Shown one piece after another: positions 1-7,394 of a stretch of 64,000 nucleotides of DNA; the first letter of the stretch is position 1; each line of letters opens with the position of its first letter. The notes beneath the pieces were generated by a model. That model made no database searches. It was not told the origin of the DNA and was given only the letters and a program-made list of their open reading frames with translations. The position numbers and the translations under genes are program-made. This DNA comes from Pseudomonas alloputida (GTDB taxonomy: Bacteria > Pseudomonadota > Gammaproteobacteria > Pseudomonadales > Pseudomonadaceae). The stretch lies in contig NZ_CP128540.1 in the NCBI RefSeq assembly GCF_021283545.2, positions 3,507,501 to 3,571,500 of the forward strand, read 5' to 3'.

Positions 1-134
1 AAACGGGTGACGATGCTGCTGTGCTTGCCCGAGTCCAGGTCGGCCTGGATGATCGGCCGCAGGAAGTTCGCAGGGACAGCGGGGGCGCCTTTGGCAGCGG
101 CGTTGGGCGCGTTGTCGGCAGTGGGCTTGCTCAT
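1..134 (-). CDS. glnS: Glutaminyl-tRNA synthetase, N-terminal fragment
   Basis: Only the first 44 codons lie in the window; the gene continues past base 1. The peptide begins MSKPTADNAPNAAAKG and runs into NFLRPIIQADLDSGKH, the conserved opening of class I GlnRS of pseudomonads, just before the Rossmann-fold catalytic domain that charges tRNA-Gln with glutamine in the cytoplasm. The start is the ATG at 132-134, and no in-frame alternative lies nearby. It is divergent from ppiB, the arrangement usual in Pseudomonas. The identification rests on the N-terminal signature and the neighbour order, because the HIGH and KMSKS motifs are outside the window. Confidence 0.85.
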   Translation of the reverse strand, partial: MSKPTADNAPNAAAKGAPAVPANFLRPIIQADLDSGKHSSIVTR

Positions 135-382
135 AGGATCCTTGAATGCGTGTGTCCAGCCTGGGTAGGCCGATTGAATCAAAGGGCCTATCATAGCCGA
201 AGCAGTCAAGCTGCTGACAGCCGCGCCCGGACAAACTGATGTGATTTATCACGGCTTTTTGCCGCAGCCTGGCAAAATGGCCAGTGCGCGCCATGTGTCG
301 CGATCGCCTGATCCTGCGTCTGGTGATAACCCGCGCCCTGCGCACCCTAATTTCTGATTGCCTTGAAAGAGCGAGTTTCAGC

Positions 383-883
383 ATGTCCAAAGTCAAACTG
401 AGCACCAACCACGGCGACATCGTCCTGCAACTGGACGCCGAGAAAGCGCCGCTGACTACCGAAAACTTCGTTCAGTACGTCAAGGACGGCCACTACAATG
501 GCACCGTATTCCACCGTGTGATCAAAGGCTTCATGATCCAGGGCGGCGGCTTCGAGGCCGGCATGAGCCAGAAGAAAACCCGCGCCAGCATCCAGAACGA
601 AGCCGACAACGGCCTGAAGAACAAGAAGTACAGCATTGCCATGGCCCGTACCATGGAGCCGCACTCCGCCTCGGCGCAGTTCTTCATCAACGCCTCCGAC
701 AACGACTTCCTCAACCACAGCGGCAAGAACGTGCAAGGCTGGGGTTATGCCGTATTCGGTGAAGTGATCGAAGGCCGTGAAGTGGTCGACGCCATCGAAA
801 AAGTGGCCACCGGTTCCAAAGCTGGCCACCAGGACGTACCGAAGGACGACGTGATCATCGAGAAAGCCGAGATCATTGAGTGA
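383..883 (+). CDS. ppiB: Peptidyl-prolyl cis-trans isomerase B (cyclophilin)
   Basis: A 166-residue cytoplasmic cyclophilin-type prolyl isomerase that helps protein folding. Family signatures are clear: [17 protein letters not shown] near residues 38-54 and [15 protein letters not shown] near 93-107, carrying the catalytic Arg/Phe and Gln residues. There is no signal peptide, which fits PpiB rather than periplasmic PpiA. An in-frame extension back to 284 is open, but conservation begins at [11 protein letters not shown], so the ATG at 383 is chosen. The stop overlaps the GTG start of lpxH (GTGA), suggesting translational coupling. Confidence 0.95.
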   Translation: MSKVKLSTNHGDIVLQLDAEKAPLTTENFVQYVKDGHYNGTVFHRVIKGFMIQGGGFEAGMSQKKTRASIQNEADNGLKNKKYSIAMARTMEPHSASAQFFINASDNDFLNHSGKNVQGWGYAVFGEVIEGREVVDAIEKVATGSKAGHQDVPKDDVIIEKAEIIE

Positions 884-1602
884 TTCTGCTGATCTCTGAT
901 CTGCACCTGCAAGAAGAACGCCCGGATATTTCCCGGGCGTTTCTTGATCTGCTCGATGGCCGCGCCCGCCATGCCAAGGCCCTGTACATCCTTGGTGACT
1001 TCTTCGAAGCGTGGATTGGCGACGATGCCATGACGCCCTTCCAGCAGTCGATCTGCCAGGCCATGCGCCGGCTGAGCGACAGTGGCACGGCCATCTACCT
1101 GATGCATGGCAACCGTGACTTCCTGATTGGCCAGGCCTTTTGCAAAGCTGCGGGCTGCACGCTGTTGAACGACCCCAGCGTGATCGAGCTGGGTGGTGAA
1201 CAGGTGCTGCTGATGCATGGCGACACCCTGTGCACCCGCGACCTGGGCTACATGAAGATGCGCCGCCTGCTACGCAATCCGCTGAGCTTGTGGATCCTAC
1301 GCCACCTGCCGCTGTCGGCCCGCTACAAGCTGGCACGCAAGCTGCGCAGCGAAAGCCGCACGCAAGTGCGGATGAAGTCCACCGAAATCGTCGACGTCAC
1401 GCCGGAAGAAGTACCCAAGGTGATGGCGGCGCATGGCGTCCGCACCTTGGTGCACGGCCATACCCATCGGCCAGCGATTCACAAGCTGATGGTCGATGGC
1501 CAGCCGGCACGGCGTATCGTGCTGGGCGACTGGGACCGCCGCGGTTGGGCCTTGCAGGTTGACGAACAGGGCTTTCAGTTGGCGCCGTTCGAGTTTTCCT
1601 GA
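880..1602 (+). CDS. lpxH: UDP-2,3-diacylglucosamine hydrolase
   Basis: A 240-residue peripheral inner-membrane enzyme that cleaves UDP-2,3-diacylglucosamine to lipid X and UMP in lipid A synthesis. The calcineurin-like metallophosphoesterase ligands appear in order: DLHL (residues 7-10), GDFFEAW (about 40-46), GNRD (about 78-81), LMHGD and HGHTHRP near residue 195. Length matches the family (about 240). It starts with GTG overlapping the ppiB stop codon, the standard ppiB-lpxH pairing of Pseudomonas. Nothing unusual is seen in the catalytic motifs. Confidence 0.95.
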   Translation: MILLISDLHLQEERPDISRAFLDLLDGRARHAKALYILGDFFEAWIGDDAMTPFQQSICQAMRRLSDSGTAIYLMHGNRDFLIGQAFCKAAGCTLLNDPSVIELGGEQVLLMHGDTLCTRDLGYMKMRRLLRNPLSLWILRHLPLSARYKLARKLRSESRTQVRMKSTEIVDVTPEEVPKVMAAHGVRTLVHGHTHRPAIHKLMVDGQPARRIVLGDWDRRGWALQVDEQGFQLAPFEFS

Positions 1603-1609
1603 CATTACA

Positions 1610-1670
1610 GGGCCTCGCGGGCAAGCCCGCAGGCCCCTGTAGGAGCGGGTTTACCCGCGAATGGGCCGGC
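1610..1670. repeat. REP element with hairpin between convergent lpxH and pvdQ
   Basis: Two palindromic units lie between the convergent stops of lpxH and pvdQ. The first, at 1610-1636, pairs GGGCCT/AGGCCC and GCGGGC/GCCCGC around a two-base loop. The second starts at 1639 with GTAGGAGCGGG followed by TTTACCCGCGAA, the P. putida REP core. The position between convergent genes is typical of REPs and may also stabilise or terminate both transcripts; no T-tract is seen. Confidence 0.75.
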
Positions 1671-1683
1671 GCAGGCTGACGCC

Positions 1684-3996
1684 TCAGGGCTGGCTGACTA
1701 CCGCCCCCTTGTCCCGCTCACTGATCACCACTTCCCGGTACTCAGGATCTGCCTTGATCTGCGCCTCGGTAAACGGAATCAGCGCCAGTTGCTTGGCCGC
1801 AAAGGCCTTGGTCTGGTCACTGGCATGCGCCGAAGCCTTTTCACTCGACTGGGAAAACGCAAGCAGGCCACGGGCTTCTGGCCCCTTGTCGGTAAAGCTG
1901 ACCAGTTGCAGGTAGCTGGTGCCACTCACCACCAGCCGCTTGCCCTGCCCGTGCGGCACGCTGTAGATCGCGTTGTACACCCCTAGCGCCTGCGGGCCGC
2001 CTGGTACCGGCGTACCATCAAGGGCCTGTTGCACCTGCCCCCAGCGTGCCGCCCCGGCAACGCCGCTTTCACTGACCTGCTTGAGCGACGCCAGTGCTGC
2101 CTGATGAACCAGCCTGCTTACCGCCGCCTGCTCGACAGCCAGGCCGCGCGGGGTGTGCTGCGGATCGGCCGGGTTGAATGCCACTCGCCAGCTTTCAGGG
2201 TGCTCGGCCAGCGCATTGAACAGGTTCTGGAAGTGCACCAGGCCCATACCACTGTCGAGGTCGGCCTTGCCGTTCCAGGCGGCCAGGCTGCTGCACACGG
2301 CCTGCACATCTGCGCTGGCGCCCTTGCACCATTGCAGCAGGTCTGGCAACACCAGGCTGGCCAGGTACACCTCTTCATCGGTGACCATGCGCTGCAATTC
2401 ATCTACACCTAACCGGGCTTTGCCCTGCAGGCGTTGCAAGGCAAAGCGGCCACGCATGCCCAGTGGTTGGTCATTGCGGCTGACCAGTGGCGAGTAGCCG
2501 GTCAGCGGCTGCGCCGGGTTGGCCATCCAGGCCGGGTCGTTGGAGTTCTGTACGAAGTCTTCACGCTCCAGGCTTGGCAGCAGCCGCGCCGGGAAGATGC
2601 CCGGTTGCGCCGCCTGCGCGTCAACCTTCCACTGGCATGCGCTACGCGAGCCATCCAGCACCACCAGGCGCCCTTGCGCCTGCGGGTTGCTGCAGGTATC
2701 CAACAGTTGCTGGTCGACATAGGGCACTACCGACTGGTTCAGGTACAAGGCCCGCCCTCCCTGATCCACGGCCAGCGTGTTGACCCAAGGGATACCTTGC
2801 AACTGCTCGACCGATCCCTTCAATGCCGCCAGGCTGTCGGCTCGGTTGATCTGGTACCACTGCTGCAACACCCGTGAGTTCTCGAGGTTGGCGTCTCGCA
2901 CGCTGTAGGCCGCCTGCGCATCCCAGTCCAGGCGGCCTGGCCATTGCACCACCGGGCCGAACTGCGAACTGTAAACCTGCCGCTCAATCTGGCTCAGGCT
3001 GCCATCCGTGCCTTTTACCGCGACACGGATGGTTTGCCGGGCCATAGGCAGCGACTTGCCATCGAGCACATAGCGGGTCGGGTCTTTGGGGTCGAGTTGC
3101 AGGCGGTAGAGCGTGAAGTGCTTGGAGGTGTCGACGGTGTGCGTCCACGCCAGGTGCTGGTTGAAACCGATGTTGACCACCGGCAGGCCCGGTAGCGCCG
3201 CGCCCATCACATCAAGCTGGCCGGGAATGGTCAGTTGCATCTGGTAGAAGCGCATGCCGCCCATCCACGGGAAGTGCGGGTTGGCCAGCAACAGGCCGCG
3301 GCCATTGGCTGAACGCTGCGCGCCTACTGCCACCGCATTGCTGCCGCGCTCCGCGGCGAACCGCTCCTGCCGGGCCAACGCGCTGGCAAAGCCCGCTGAC
3401 GATTGCGCACGGGCCAGCGTTGGCGGTTGCGCCCCTGCCAACGCCTCGACGAACTGCCCGACACCGCCCTCGGCCAGTAACCGGCGGGTCAGTTTGACCA
3501 GATCCTGGCTGCTGATGGGCCGCACCCACTCACCATCGCCACACTCGGCGGGCAGCCCTTGACGACGGCGTTCGACCAACGCCCGGTTGTAGCCGCTGGC
3601 GTATCCCGCCAGCAATGCCTGCACCGACGCGGGTTGCGCCTGCAGGAAGGCATCGACCGCCGCTGGGCTATTGAGCCAGGTGAAGAACAGGTCGCTGGCC
3701 AGGTTGTCACGCTGCTCCAGGGTCTGGCCCTTGGCGCCGAAATAGCGTGAGCGCTCACCGCTCACGGTCAGCACTTCATTGGCGAGCAGGCATAGGTTGT
3801 CCTGGGCGTAGGCATAGCCGACGCCATAGCCCAGGCCACGCTCATCCTTGGCCACGATATGCGGTACGCCGTAACGGGTATAGCGGATCTGGGCACTGGC
3901 GTCGGCTGGCGCGGGCTGCGCCTGCACACCGACGCTGAAGGCCACCAGGGCAGCGGCCAGGCCGGCGCAGGTCATGGGACGGCAAAATGGAAACAC
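1684..3996 (-). CDS. pvdQ: Acyl-homoserine-lactone / pyoverdine acylase (penicillin amidase family)
   Basis: A 770-residue secreted Ntn-hydrolase proenzyme. It closely resembles PvdQ, which removes the fatty acyl chain from pyoverdine precursors in the periplasm and can also cleave long-chain AHLs. Features are a signal peptide ending near VQA-QP, the alpha chain beginning with RYTRYGVPHIVAKDERGLGYG, and the self-cleavage site ERG|SNAVAVG, whose Ser (about residue 219) becomes the beta-chain N-terminal nucleophile. HTVDTS and VQNSNDPAW also match PvdQ. Two GTG codons (4002 and 3996) are possible starts; 3996 is preferred because GAGGAG sits six to seven bases upstream. The gene lies away from any pyoverdine cluster in this window. 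Confidence 0.9.
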   Translation of the reverse strand: MFPFCRPMTCAGLAAALVAFSVGVQAQPAPADASAQIRYTRYGVPHIVAKDERGLGYGVGYAYAQDNLCLLANEVLTVSGERSRYFGAKGQTLEQRDNLASDLFFTWLNSPAAVDAFLQAQPASVQALLAGYASGYNRALVERRRQGLPAECGDGEWVRPISSQDLVKLTRRLLAEGGVGQFVEALAGAQPPTLARAQSSAGFASALARQERFAAERGSNAVAVGAQRSANGRGLLLANPHFPWMGGMRFYQMQLTIPGQLDVMGAALPGLPVVNIGFNQHLAWTHTVDTSKHFTLYRLQLDPKDPTRYVLDGKSLPMARQTIRVAVKGTDGSLSQIERQVYSSQFGPVVQWPGRLDWDAQAAYSVRDANLENSRVLQQWYQINRADSLAALKGSVEQLQGIPWVNTLAVDQGGRALYLNQSVVPYVDQQLLDTCSNPQAQGRLVVLDGSRSACQWKVDAQAAQPGIFPARLLPSLEREDFVQNSNDPAWMANPAQPLTGYSPLVSRNDQPLGMRGRFALQRLQGKARLGVDELQRMVTDEEVYLASLVLPDLLQWCKGASADVQAVCSSLAAWNGKADLDSGMGLVHFQNLFNALAEHPESWRVAFNPADPQHTPRGLAVEQAAVSRLVHQAALASLKQVSESGVAGAARWGQVQQALDGTPVPGGPQALGVYNAIYSVPHGQGKRLVVSGTSYLQLVSFTDKGPEARGLLAFSQSSEKASAHASDQTKAFAAKQLALIPFTEAQIKADPEYREVVISERDKGAVVSQP

Positions 3997-4031
3997 GGGC
4001 ACTCCTCGGGTTCGGGGGTCATCCCGATCAG

Positions 4032-4056
4032 ACGAATGGCCAGATGAATATTTTAC
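4032..4056 (-). promoter_or_regulatory. Putative iron-starvation (PvdS-type) promoter of pvdQ
   Basis: On the minus strand GTAAAA (4056-4051) is followed after exactly 16 bases by CGT (4034-4032). This resembles the IS box of PvdS-type ECF sigma factors (TAAAT, 16-17 bases, CGT) with one mismatch. It sits about 35 bases upstream of the chosen GTG start of pvdQ, a suitable distance. The motif is short, so this is an inference supported mainly by its position and by the role of PvdQ in siderophore maturation. Confidence 0.4.
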
Positions 4057-4193
4057 GTATTACAAGGCGATGGAACGTCTTGATGAGAAACAGGCATTTT
4101 TTTTCACGAATGGGTTGCAGTTTTTGCGTGCTCATTCGTCCTAGTAAGTGAGCCACCCACATTTCGGGTTCGTCCACGAAAAGGAGCATTCGC

Positions 4194-4568
4194 ATGTACA
4201 ACCCGCAAACCTCGGTCCAGGCCGGGCGCGTCCCAGGCAAAACGTCCAAGGGACAGGACGTGTTTGCTGAAGAACGAATCGGCAACGAACAGATCCGCGA
4301 GCTGTTGCGCACCTTCGGCCTGCGCACCAGCCTGATCCGCCTCAAGGTTATCGACGCCTTGCACGCCGCCGACCGCAATGGCCGCAGTATTGGCGTGCGC
4401 GGGGTGCACGCACAACTGGAACAACTGGATATCCCGCTGTCGTTCCTCAGTGTGCGTGAAGTGCTCAAGCGCCTGTGCACCGAAGGCGTCATACAACTGG
4501 GTAGCGACAAGTGCTACAGGCTCAACCCCCAGGCGCGCGCCGTACTGGAGCAAACACCCTCGCGCTGA
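4194..4568 (+). CDS. Small Fur-like winged-helix regulator (PA2384-type)
   Basis: A 124-residue protein whose segment from about residue 35 (LLRTFGLRTSLIRLKVIDAL) to 105 looks like the winged-helix DNA-binding half of Fur-family regulators, including FLSVREVLKRLCTEGVI as recognition helix and wing. The Fur metal-binding dimerisation domain with its His/Cys cluster is absent, so iron sensing by the usual sites is unlikely. It is divergent from pvdQ, the same association as PA2384 beside pvdQ in P. aeruginosa, where a role in the iron-starvation response has been reported. The function here is inferred from fold and neighbourhood. Confidence 0.65.
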   Translation: MYNPQTSVQAGRVPGKTSKGQDVFAEERIGNEQIRELLRTFGLRTSLIRLKVIDALHAADRNGRSIGVRGVHAQLEQLDIPLSFLSVREVLKRLCTEGVIQLGSDKCYRLNPQARAVLEQTPSR

Positions 4569-4574
4569 GCGCAT

Positions 4575-4596
4575 GGCCGGCCATACCTGGCCGGCC
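4575..4596. terminator. Perfect 8-bp inverted repeat between convergent genes
   Basis: GGCCGGCC (4575-4582), a six-base loop and GGCCGGCC (4589-4596) form a strong hairpin seven bases after the stop of the Fur-like gene and just before the stop of the convergent small membrane protein gene. There is no U-tract on either side, so intrinsic termination is only a suggestion. Confidence 0.45.
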
Positions 4597-4604
4597 CGCG
4601 CAGA

Positions 4605-4793
4605 TCAGGGCTTGACCTTGCGCCGCAGAATGCCGTTGATCACCACGACCACCACGGCAATGGCGATGGCCAGCATCTGGAAGGTCTGCTCACTGATCGT
4701 GCCCTGCTTCTGCAGGTGGGACAGGCCCAGCATCAGGCCCAGTACCACCAGGATGATCAGAAGTGAATATTTGAGGCGCTGCACGTGTGTCAT
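4605..4793 (-). CDS. Small inner-membrane protein, conserved hypothetical
   Basis: A 62-residue protein that is almost entirely two hydrophobic segments: YSLLIILVVLGLMLGL (about 9-24) and LAIAIAVVVVVINGIL (about 41-56), joined by a short polar loop HLQKQGTISEQT. The C-terminus RRKVKP is basic, consistent with cytoplasmic ends. The start at 4793 is preceded by AAGGAAC, an acceptable ribosome binding site. No functional domain is recognised. It is convergent with the Fur-like gene. Confidence 0.65.
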   Translation of the reverse strand: MTHVQRLKYSLLIILVVLGLMLGLSHLQKQGTISEQTFQMLAIAIAVVVVVINGILRRKVKP

Positions 4794-4944
4794 CGAATGT
4801 TCCTTGCAACATCAGGGGCAAATGGCTCGCAACGAGCCGCGGCAATGATACAACGGTCACCGCCCCCGGCGCTGGATTTCCTGCTGGGTGGGGTGACGTC
4901 AGCCTGAAAGCATGGGGCTTCCTAGCACCCACGCCGGAGGCACC

Positions 4945-5403
4945 ATGTACAAACCCCTGCTGTTCGCATCGCTGTTACTGACCCCGCTCTCCCTTCATGC
5001 ACTGGACACCCAGCAGACGCCGACCGAACACCTGCTCGAACTGGGCCGCGAGTTGGCCACCCATGCCGGTGCCAGCCAATGGCAACAACTGTGGCAACGC
5101 GTACGCCAGGCCGGCTACCTGCAGACCGACGCCGCACCGGTACATTTCAGCGGGCCCACAGCCCGCTTGCCCGACCTGGCCCGACAAACGCTGGCGCAGG
5201 CCGACCAGGCACAGCCACTGAATCAGACCCAGGTACTGTACCGCCGCCACTTTGCCGACCAGGTCATCGGCCAGCGCAACGGCCAGCCGTTGCACGCGCT
5301 GTGCCTGCTGGTCGATTGGCGCACGTTGCCGCCGAGCATGCGCGCCACCCCTCAAGCCTATCTGGGTAGCGCCAGTTTGCTGAGCAGCTACCCGTGCGAT
5401 TGA
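4945..5403 (+). CDS. Small exported protein, hypothetical
   Basis: A 152-residue protein with a clear signal peptide (MYKPLLFASLLLTPLSLHALD, cleavage near LHA). The mature part has no recognised domain; it is rich in Gln and Leu with a helical appearance and ends with two cysteines (CLLVDW near residue 123 and SSYPCD at the terminus) that could form a periplasmic disulfide. The ATG at 4945 has GGAGG four bases upstream, which decides the start over an upstream ATG at 4912. About 250 bases without a recognisable gene follow before the Mor-type gene. Confidence 0.65.
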   Translation: MYKPLLFASLLLTPLSLHALDTQQTPTEHLLELGRELATHAGASQWQQLWQRVRQAGYLQTDAAPVHFSGPTARLPDLARQTLAQADQAQPLNQTQVLYRRHFADQVIGQRNGQPLHALCLLVDWRTLPPSMRATPQAYLGSASLLSSYPCD

Positions 5404-5654
5404 GGGGTGCTGTACCCACTGCACATCATCGCGAGCGCCCCGACAGGAAACCAGGAGGCGCAGCCAGATGTCCACGCCATTTCCTACAGCGCCAGATATC
5501 GCTGCCTGCAAATCCTGTTCACCGAAGCTACAACCCCCAACCCATATGCCGCCTAGCGACGCGCCTCGGCTGTCGCACAGAATTTGCTCACACCTTCGAC
5601 ATAACGCCGTGGGTGATCGGGTCGCACATCCCATCCACCCCGAAGGAGCGCCAT

Positions 5655-6035
5655 ATGCAAATGCCAGATTTGAGCCAGATCGATATCAGCCAACTGCCCC
5701 ACTCGCTGCAGGCCCTGATCGACTGTATCGGCATCGAAAACGCCTACCAGCTGACCTGCGCCTACGGCGGCAGGCCCAAGTACATCCCCAAGCACCGCGA
5801 GCGCACCAAGCTCGCTGACGTGCTGCCGGCCGAAGCGCTCGACGCACTGATCAAGCGCTTTGCCGGGGTCGCCCTGGAGATCCCCAAGGCTGACCACTTT
5901 CTGCGTCAGCTGCGCAACCAGCAGATCCAGAAGGAAAGCGCCAACGGTTTGTCCCGCAGCCTGCTGGCCAACAAGTACGGCCTGAGCCTGCGGCAGATCG
6001 GCAACATCCGGCGCCAGGAGCTTTGCGAGCGCTGA
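5655..6035 (+). CDS. Mor-family transcription activator
   Basis: A 126-residue protein resembling the Mor/C activators of phage Mu. The N-terminal half contains the dimerisation core with the YGGRPKYIPK strand (residues about 36-45); the C-terminal half has a helix-turn-helix, SRSLLANKYGLSLRQIGNIR (about 100-119). Mor proteins activate middle promoters lacking a good -35 element. The ATG at 5655 follows AAGGAG, so this start is preferred over a long upstream extension. No other phage gene is nearby; two DUF2589 genes follow on the same strand, 65 bases downstream, and are the obvious candidates for control. Confidence 0.8.
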   Translation: MQMPDLSQIDISQLPHSLQALIDCIGIENAYQLTCAYGGRPKYIPKHRERTKLADVLPAEALDALIKRFAGVALEIPKADHFLRQLRNQQIQKESANGLSRSLLANKYGLSLRQIGNIRRQELCER

Positions 6036-6100
6036 CGCCCGACCACCTTGGCTGCTATTCGCGGCTGCCTTAACCCACTAGATAGAGCGAGCTTCCCGAT

Positions 6101-6745
6101 ATGCCGTTAGATAACAGCCTTATAGGCTCCGTGATCAATGCCCTGCCGATGGACCGCATGATCGCCGGCCCCTTGCAGGCCATGGTGCAGGCGCAGGTAA
6201 CCGCCAGCAAATCGTACGCCGATTTCCTGATGCAGGTATGCGTCCAGGATGGCAAGGCAGTGGCCATCCAGTTCGACTACGACGAAACCATTGTCGACGA
6301 ACAGGGCGAATACAAAGGCGTGGTCAGCAAGACCATGAAAGTGCCGCTGATGGCGGCCATTACCCACCCGAACATTTCCATCGAAGAGGGCACTGTAGAG
6401 TTCGAGCTAATTATCAACCAGATGTCGGAAGATGTTTCCAGCAAGGACATGAATGCAGAAGCCACCGGCTCACTGGGATGGGGGCCGTTCAGGCTGAACG
6501 TGAAAGGCAGCGTGAGCCACAAATCCACGCAAACCCGCAAAACAGATACCCGTGCCCGCTATGCCTTCAACACGACCCTGAAGCGTCAGGAACCGCCCGA
6601 AGCGATGATGAGGGTAATCGAGTTCCTCACTGACGCCGCAACCAAGCCAACCATTGTCCGAACCGCCGAACTGGAAAGCCCGGACGAAATATCCCAGGCG
6701 GACACCTTGAAACGGCCCGCGCCTGCGAACCTGACGTCCCCGTAA
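6101..6745 (+). CDS. DUF2589 family protein, copy 1
   Basis: A 214-residue soluble protein matching the DUF2589 pattern from memory: an N-terminal amphipathic helix (residues about 14-45, MDRMIAGPLQAMVQAQ), then a beta-rich section with MKVPLMAAITHPNISIEEGTVEFEL (79-103) and a C-terminal helix starting EPPEAMMRVIEFLTD (164-178). No catalytic motif, signal peptide or membrane segment is seen. It is followed by a paralogue at 6821 sharing VPL..A and EPPEA.xR.IE, so the two products may form a mixed complex. Function is unknown. It lies downstream of a Mor-type activator. Confidence 0.7.
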   Translation: MPLDNSLIGSVINALPMDRMIAGPLQAMVQAQVTASKSYADFLMQVCVQDGKAVAIQFDYDETIVDEQGEYKGVVSKTMKVPLMAAITHPNISIEEGTVEFELIINQMSEDVSSKDMNAEATGSLGWGPFRLNVKGSVSHKSTQTRKTDTRARYAFNTTLKRQEPPEAMMRVIEFLTDAATKPTIVRTAELESPDEISQADTLKRPAPANLTSP

Positions 6746-6767
6746 GAGATTGGCATTTGACCCGACA

Positions 6768-6794
6768 GCCCCTCCTGCCGGTAGTGGGAGGGGC
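6768..6794. repeat. Hairpin between the two DUF2589 genes
   Basis: GCCCCTCC (6768-6775) and GGAGGGGC (6787-6794) form an 8-bp stem with an 11-base loop in the gap between the two DUF2589 genes. There is no T-tract after it, so it may shield the upstream mRNA or lower downstream expression rather than terminate fully. Confidence 0.5.
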
Positions 6795-6820
6795 ACAACC
6801 TGGCCTGAGGAGTCGAATCA

Positions 6821-7375
6821 TTGCAAAAGCCCCCCGCCCCCATGACCTCCATTGACCTGCGTGAAATTACCCGTGGCCTGCAAGAAGCCGCCAGTGCCAC
6901 CAACAGCCTGATTGCCCAGCAGTACATCAACCTGTTCGACCAGTTTTTCGAGTGCGACACCGAAGCGCTGGGCGCCCCCATGAAAGCCAAGATGGTCGAG
7001 GTGGCCATGGATGGGCAGCACATCATGCGCGTCCCCCTGTTTGCGCTGGTGTCACCTAAAGGCCTGGCCCTTGAGCGCATGCAGGTCGACCTGTCGGTAA
7101 GGGTCAAAGGCACCGAGGCGCAGCAGGCACTGCTGACCGCGAGCGAGAGCAAGGCCGCAAGCTTCAAGGTCACCATTGGTGGCCAAGGCCGTCAGGGCGA
7201 AAACCGCGACCCGGACGAAGTGCAGATCCGCATGCAGTTCCAGGCGAGCGAACCGCCAGAGGCCCTGAACCGGTTGATCGAGGAATACACCAACCTGATC
7301 GTCCCGGTACGCGCCACCACCCCACCGCCCTCACCCGACACCAACGAGTTCATCGAGGCGGCCACCGTCCGTTGA
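6821..7375 (+). CDS. DUF2589 family protein, copy 2
   Basis: A 184-residue paralogue of the preceding gene. The N-terminal helix (EITRGLQEAASATNSLIAQQ, about 15-34) is followed by a strand region with MRVPLFALVSPKGLALERMQVDL (69-91) and a C-terminal helix with EPPEALNRLIEEYT (144-157), aligned with the same features in copy 1. The start is uncertain: TTG at 6821 has AGGAG eight bases upstream, whereas ATG at 6842 has no ribosome binding site, so TTG is preferred. The last 20 residues are proline/threonine-rich and probably disordered. Function is unknown. Confidence 0.65.
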   Translation: MQKPPAPMTSIDLREITRGLQEAASATNSLIAQQYINLFDQFFECDTEALGAPMKAKMVEVAMDGQHIMRVPLFALVSPKGLALERMQVDLSVRVKGTEAQQALLTASESKAASFKVTIGGQGRQGENRDPDEVQIRMQFQASEPPEALNRLIEEYTNLIVPVRATTPPPSPDTNEFIEAATVR

Positions 7376-7394
7376 TGGCCGCCACGCTGCGGGC

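Noticed and set aside
347..1336. 329-codon open frame antisense to ppiB and lpxH
   Set aside because: Both sense genes are textbook conserved; the antisense frame is a high-GC shadow.
5655..7375. Prophage remnant interpretation of the Mor-type gene
   Set aside because: No transposase, lysis, head or tail gene or att repeat is visible nearby, so an inserted Mu-like phage is not supported; the gene is reported as a regulator only.
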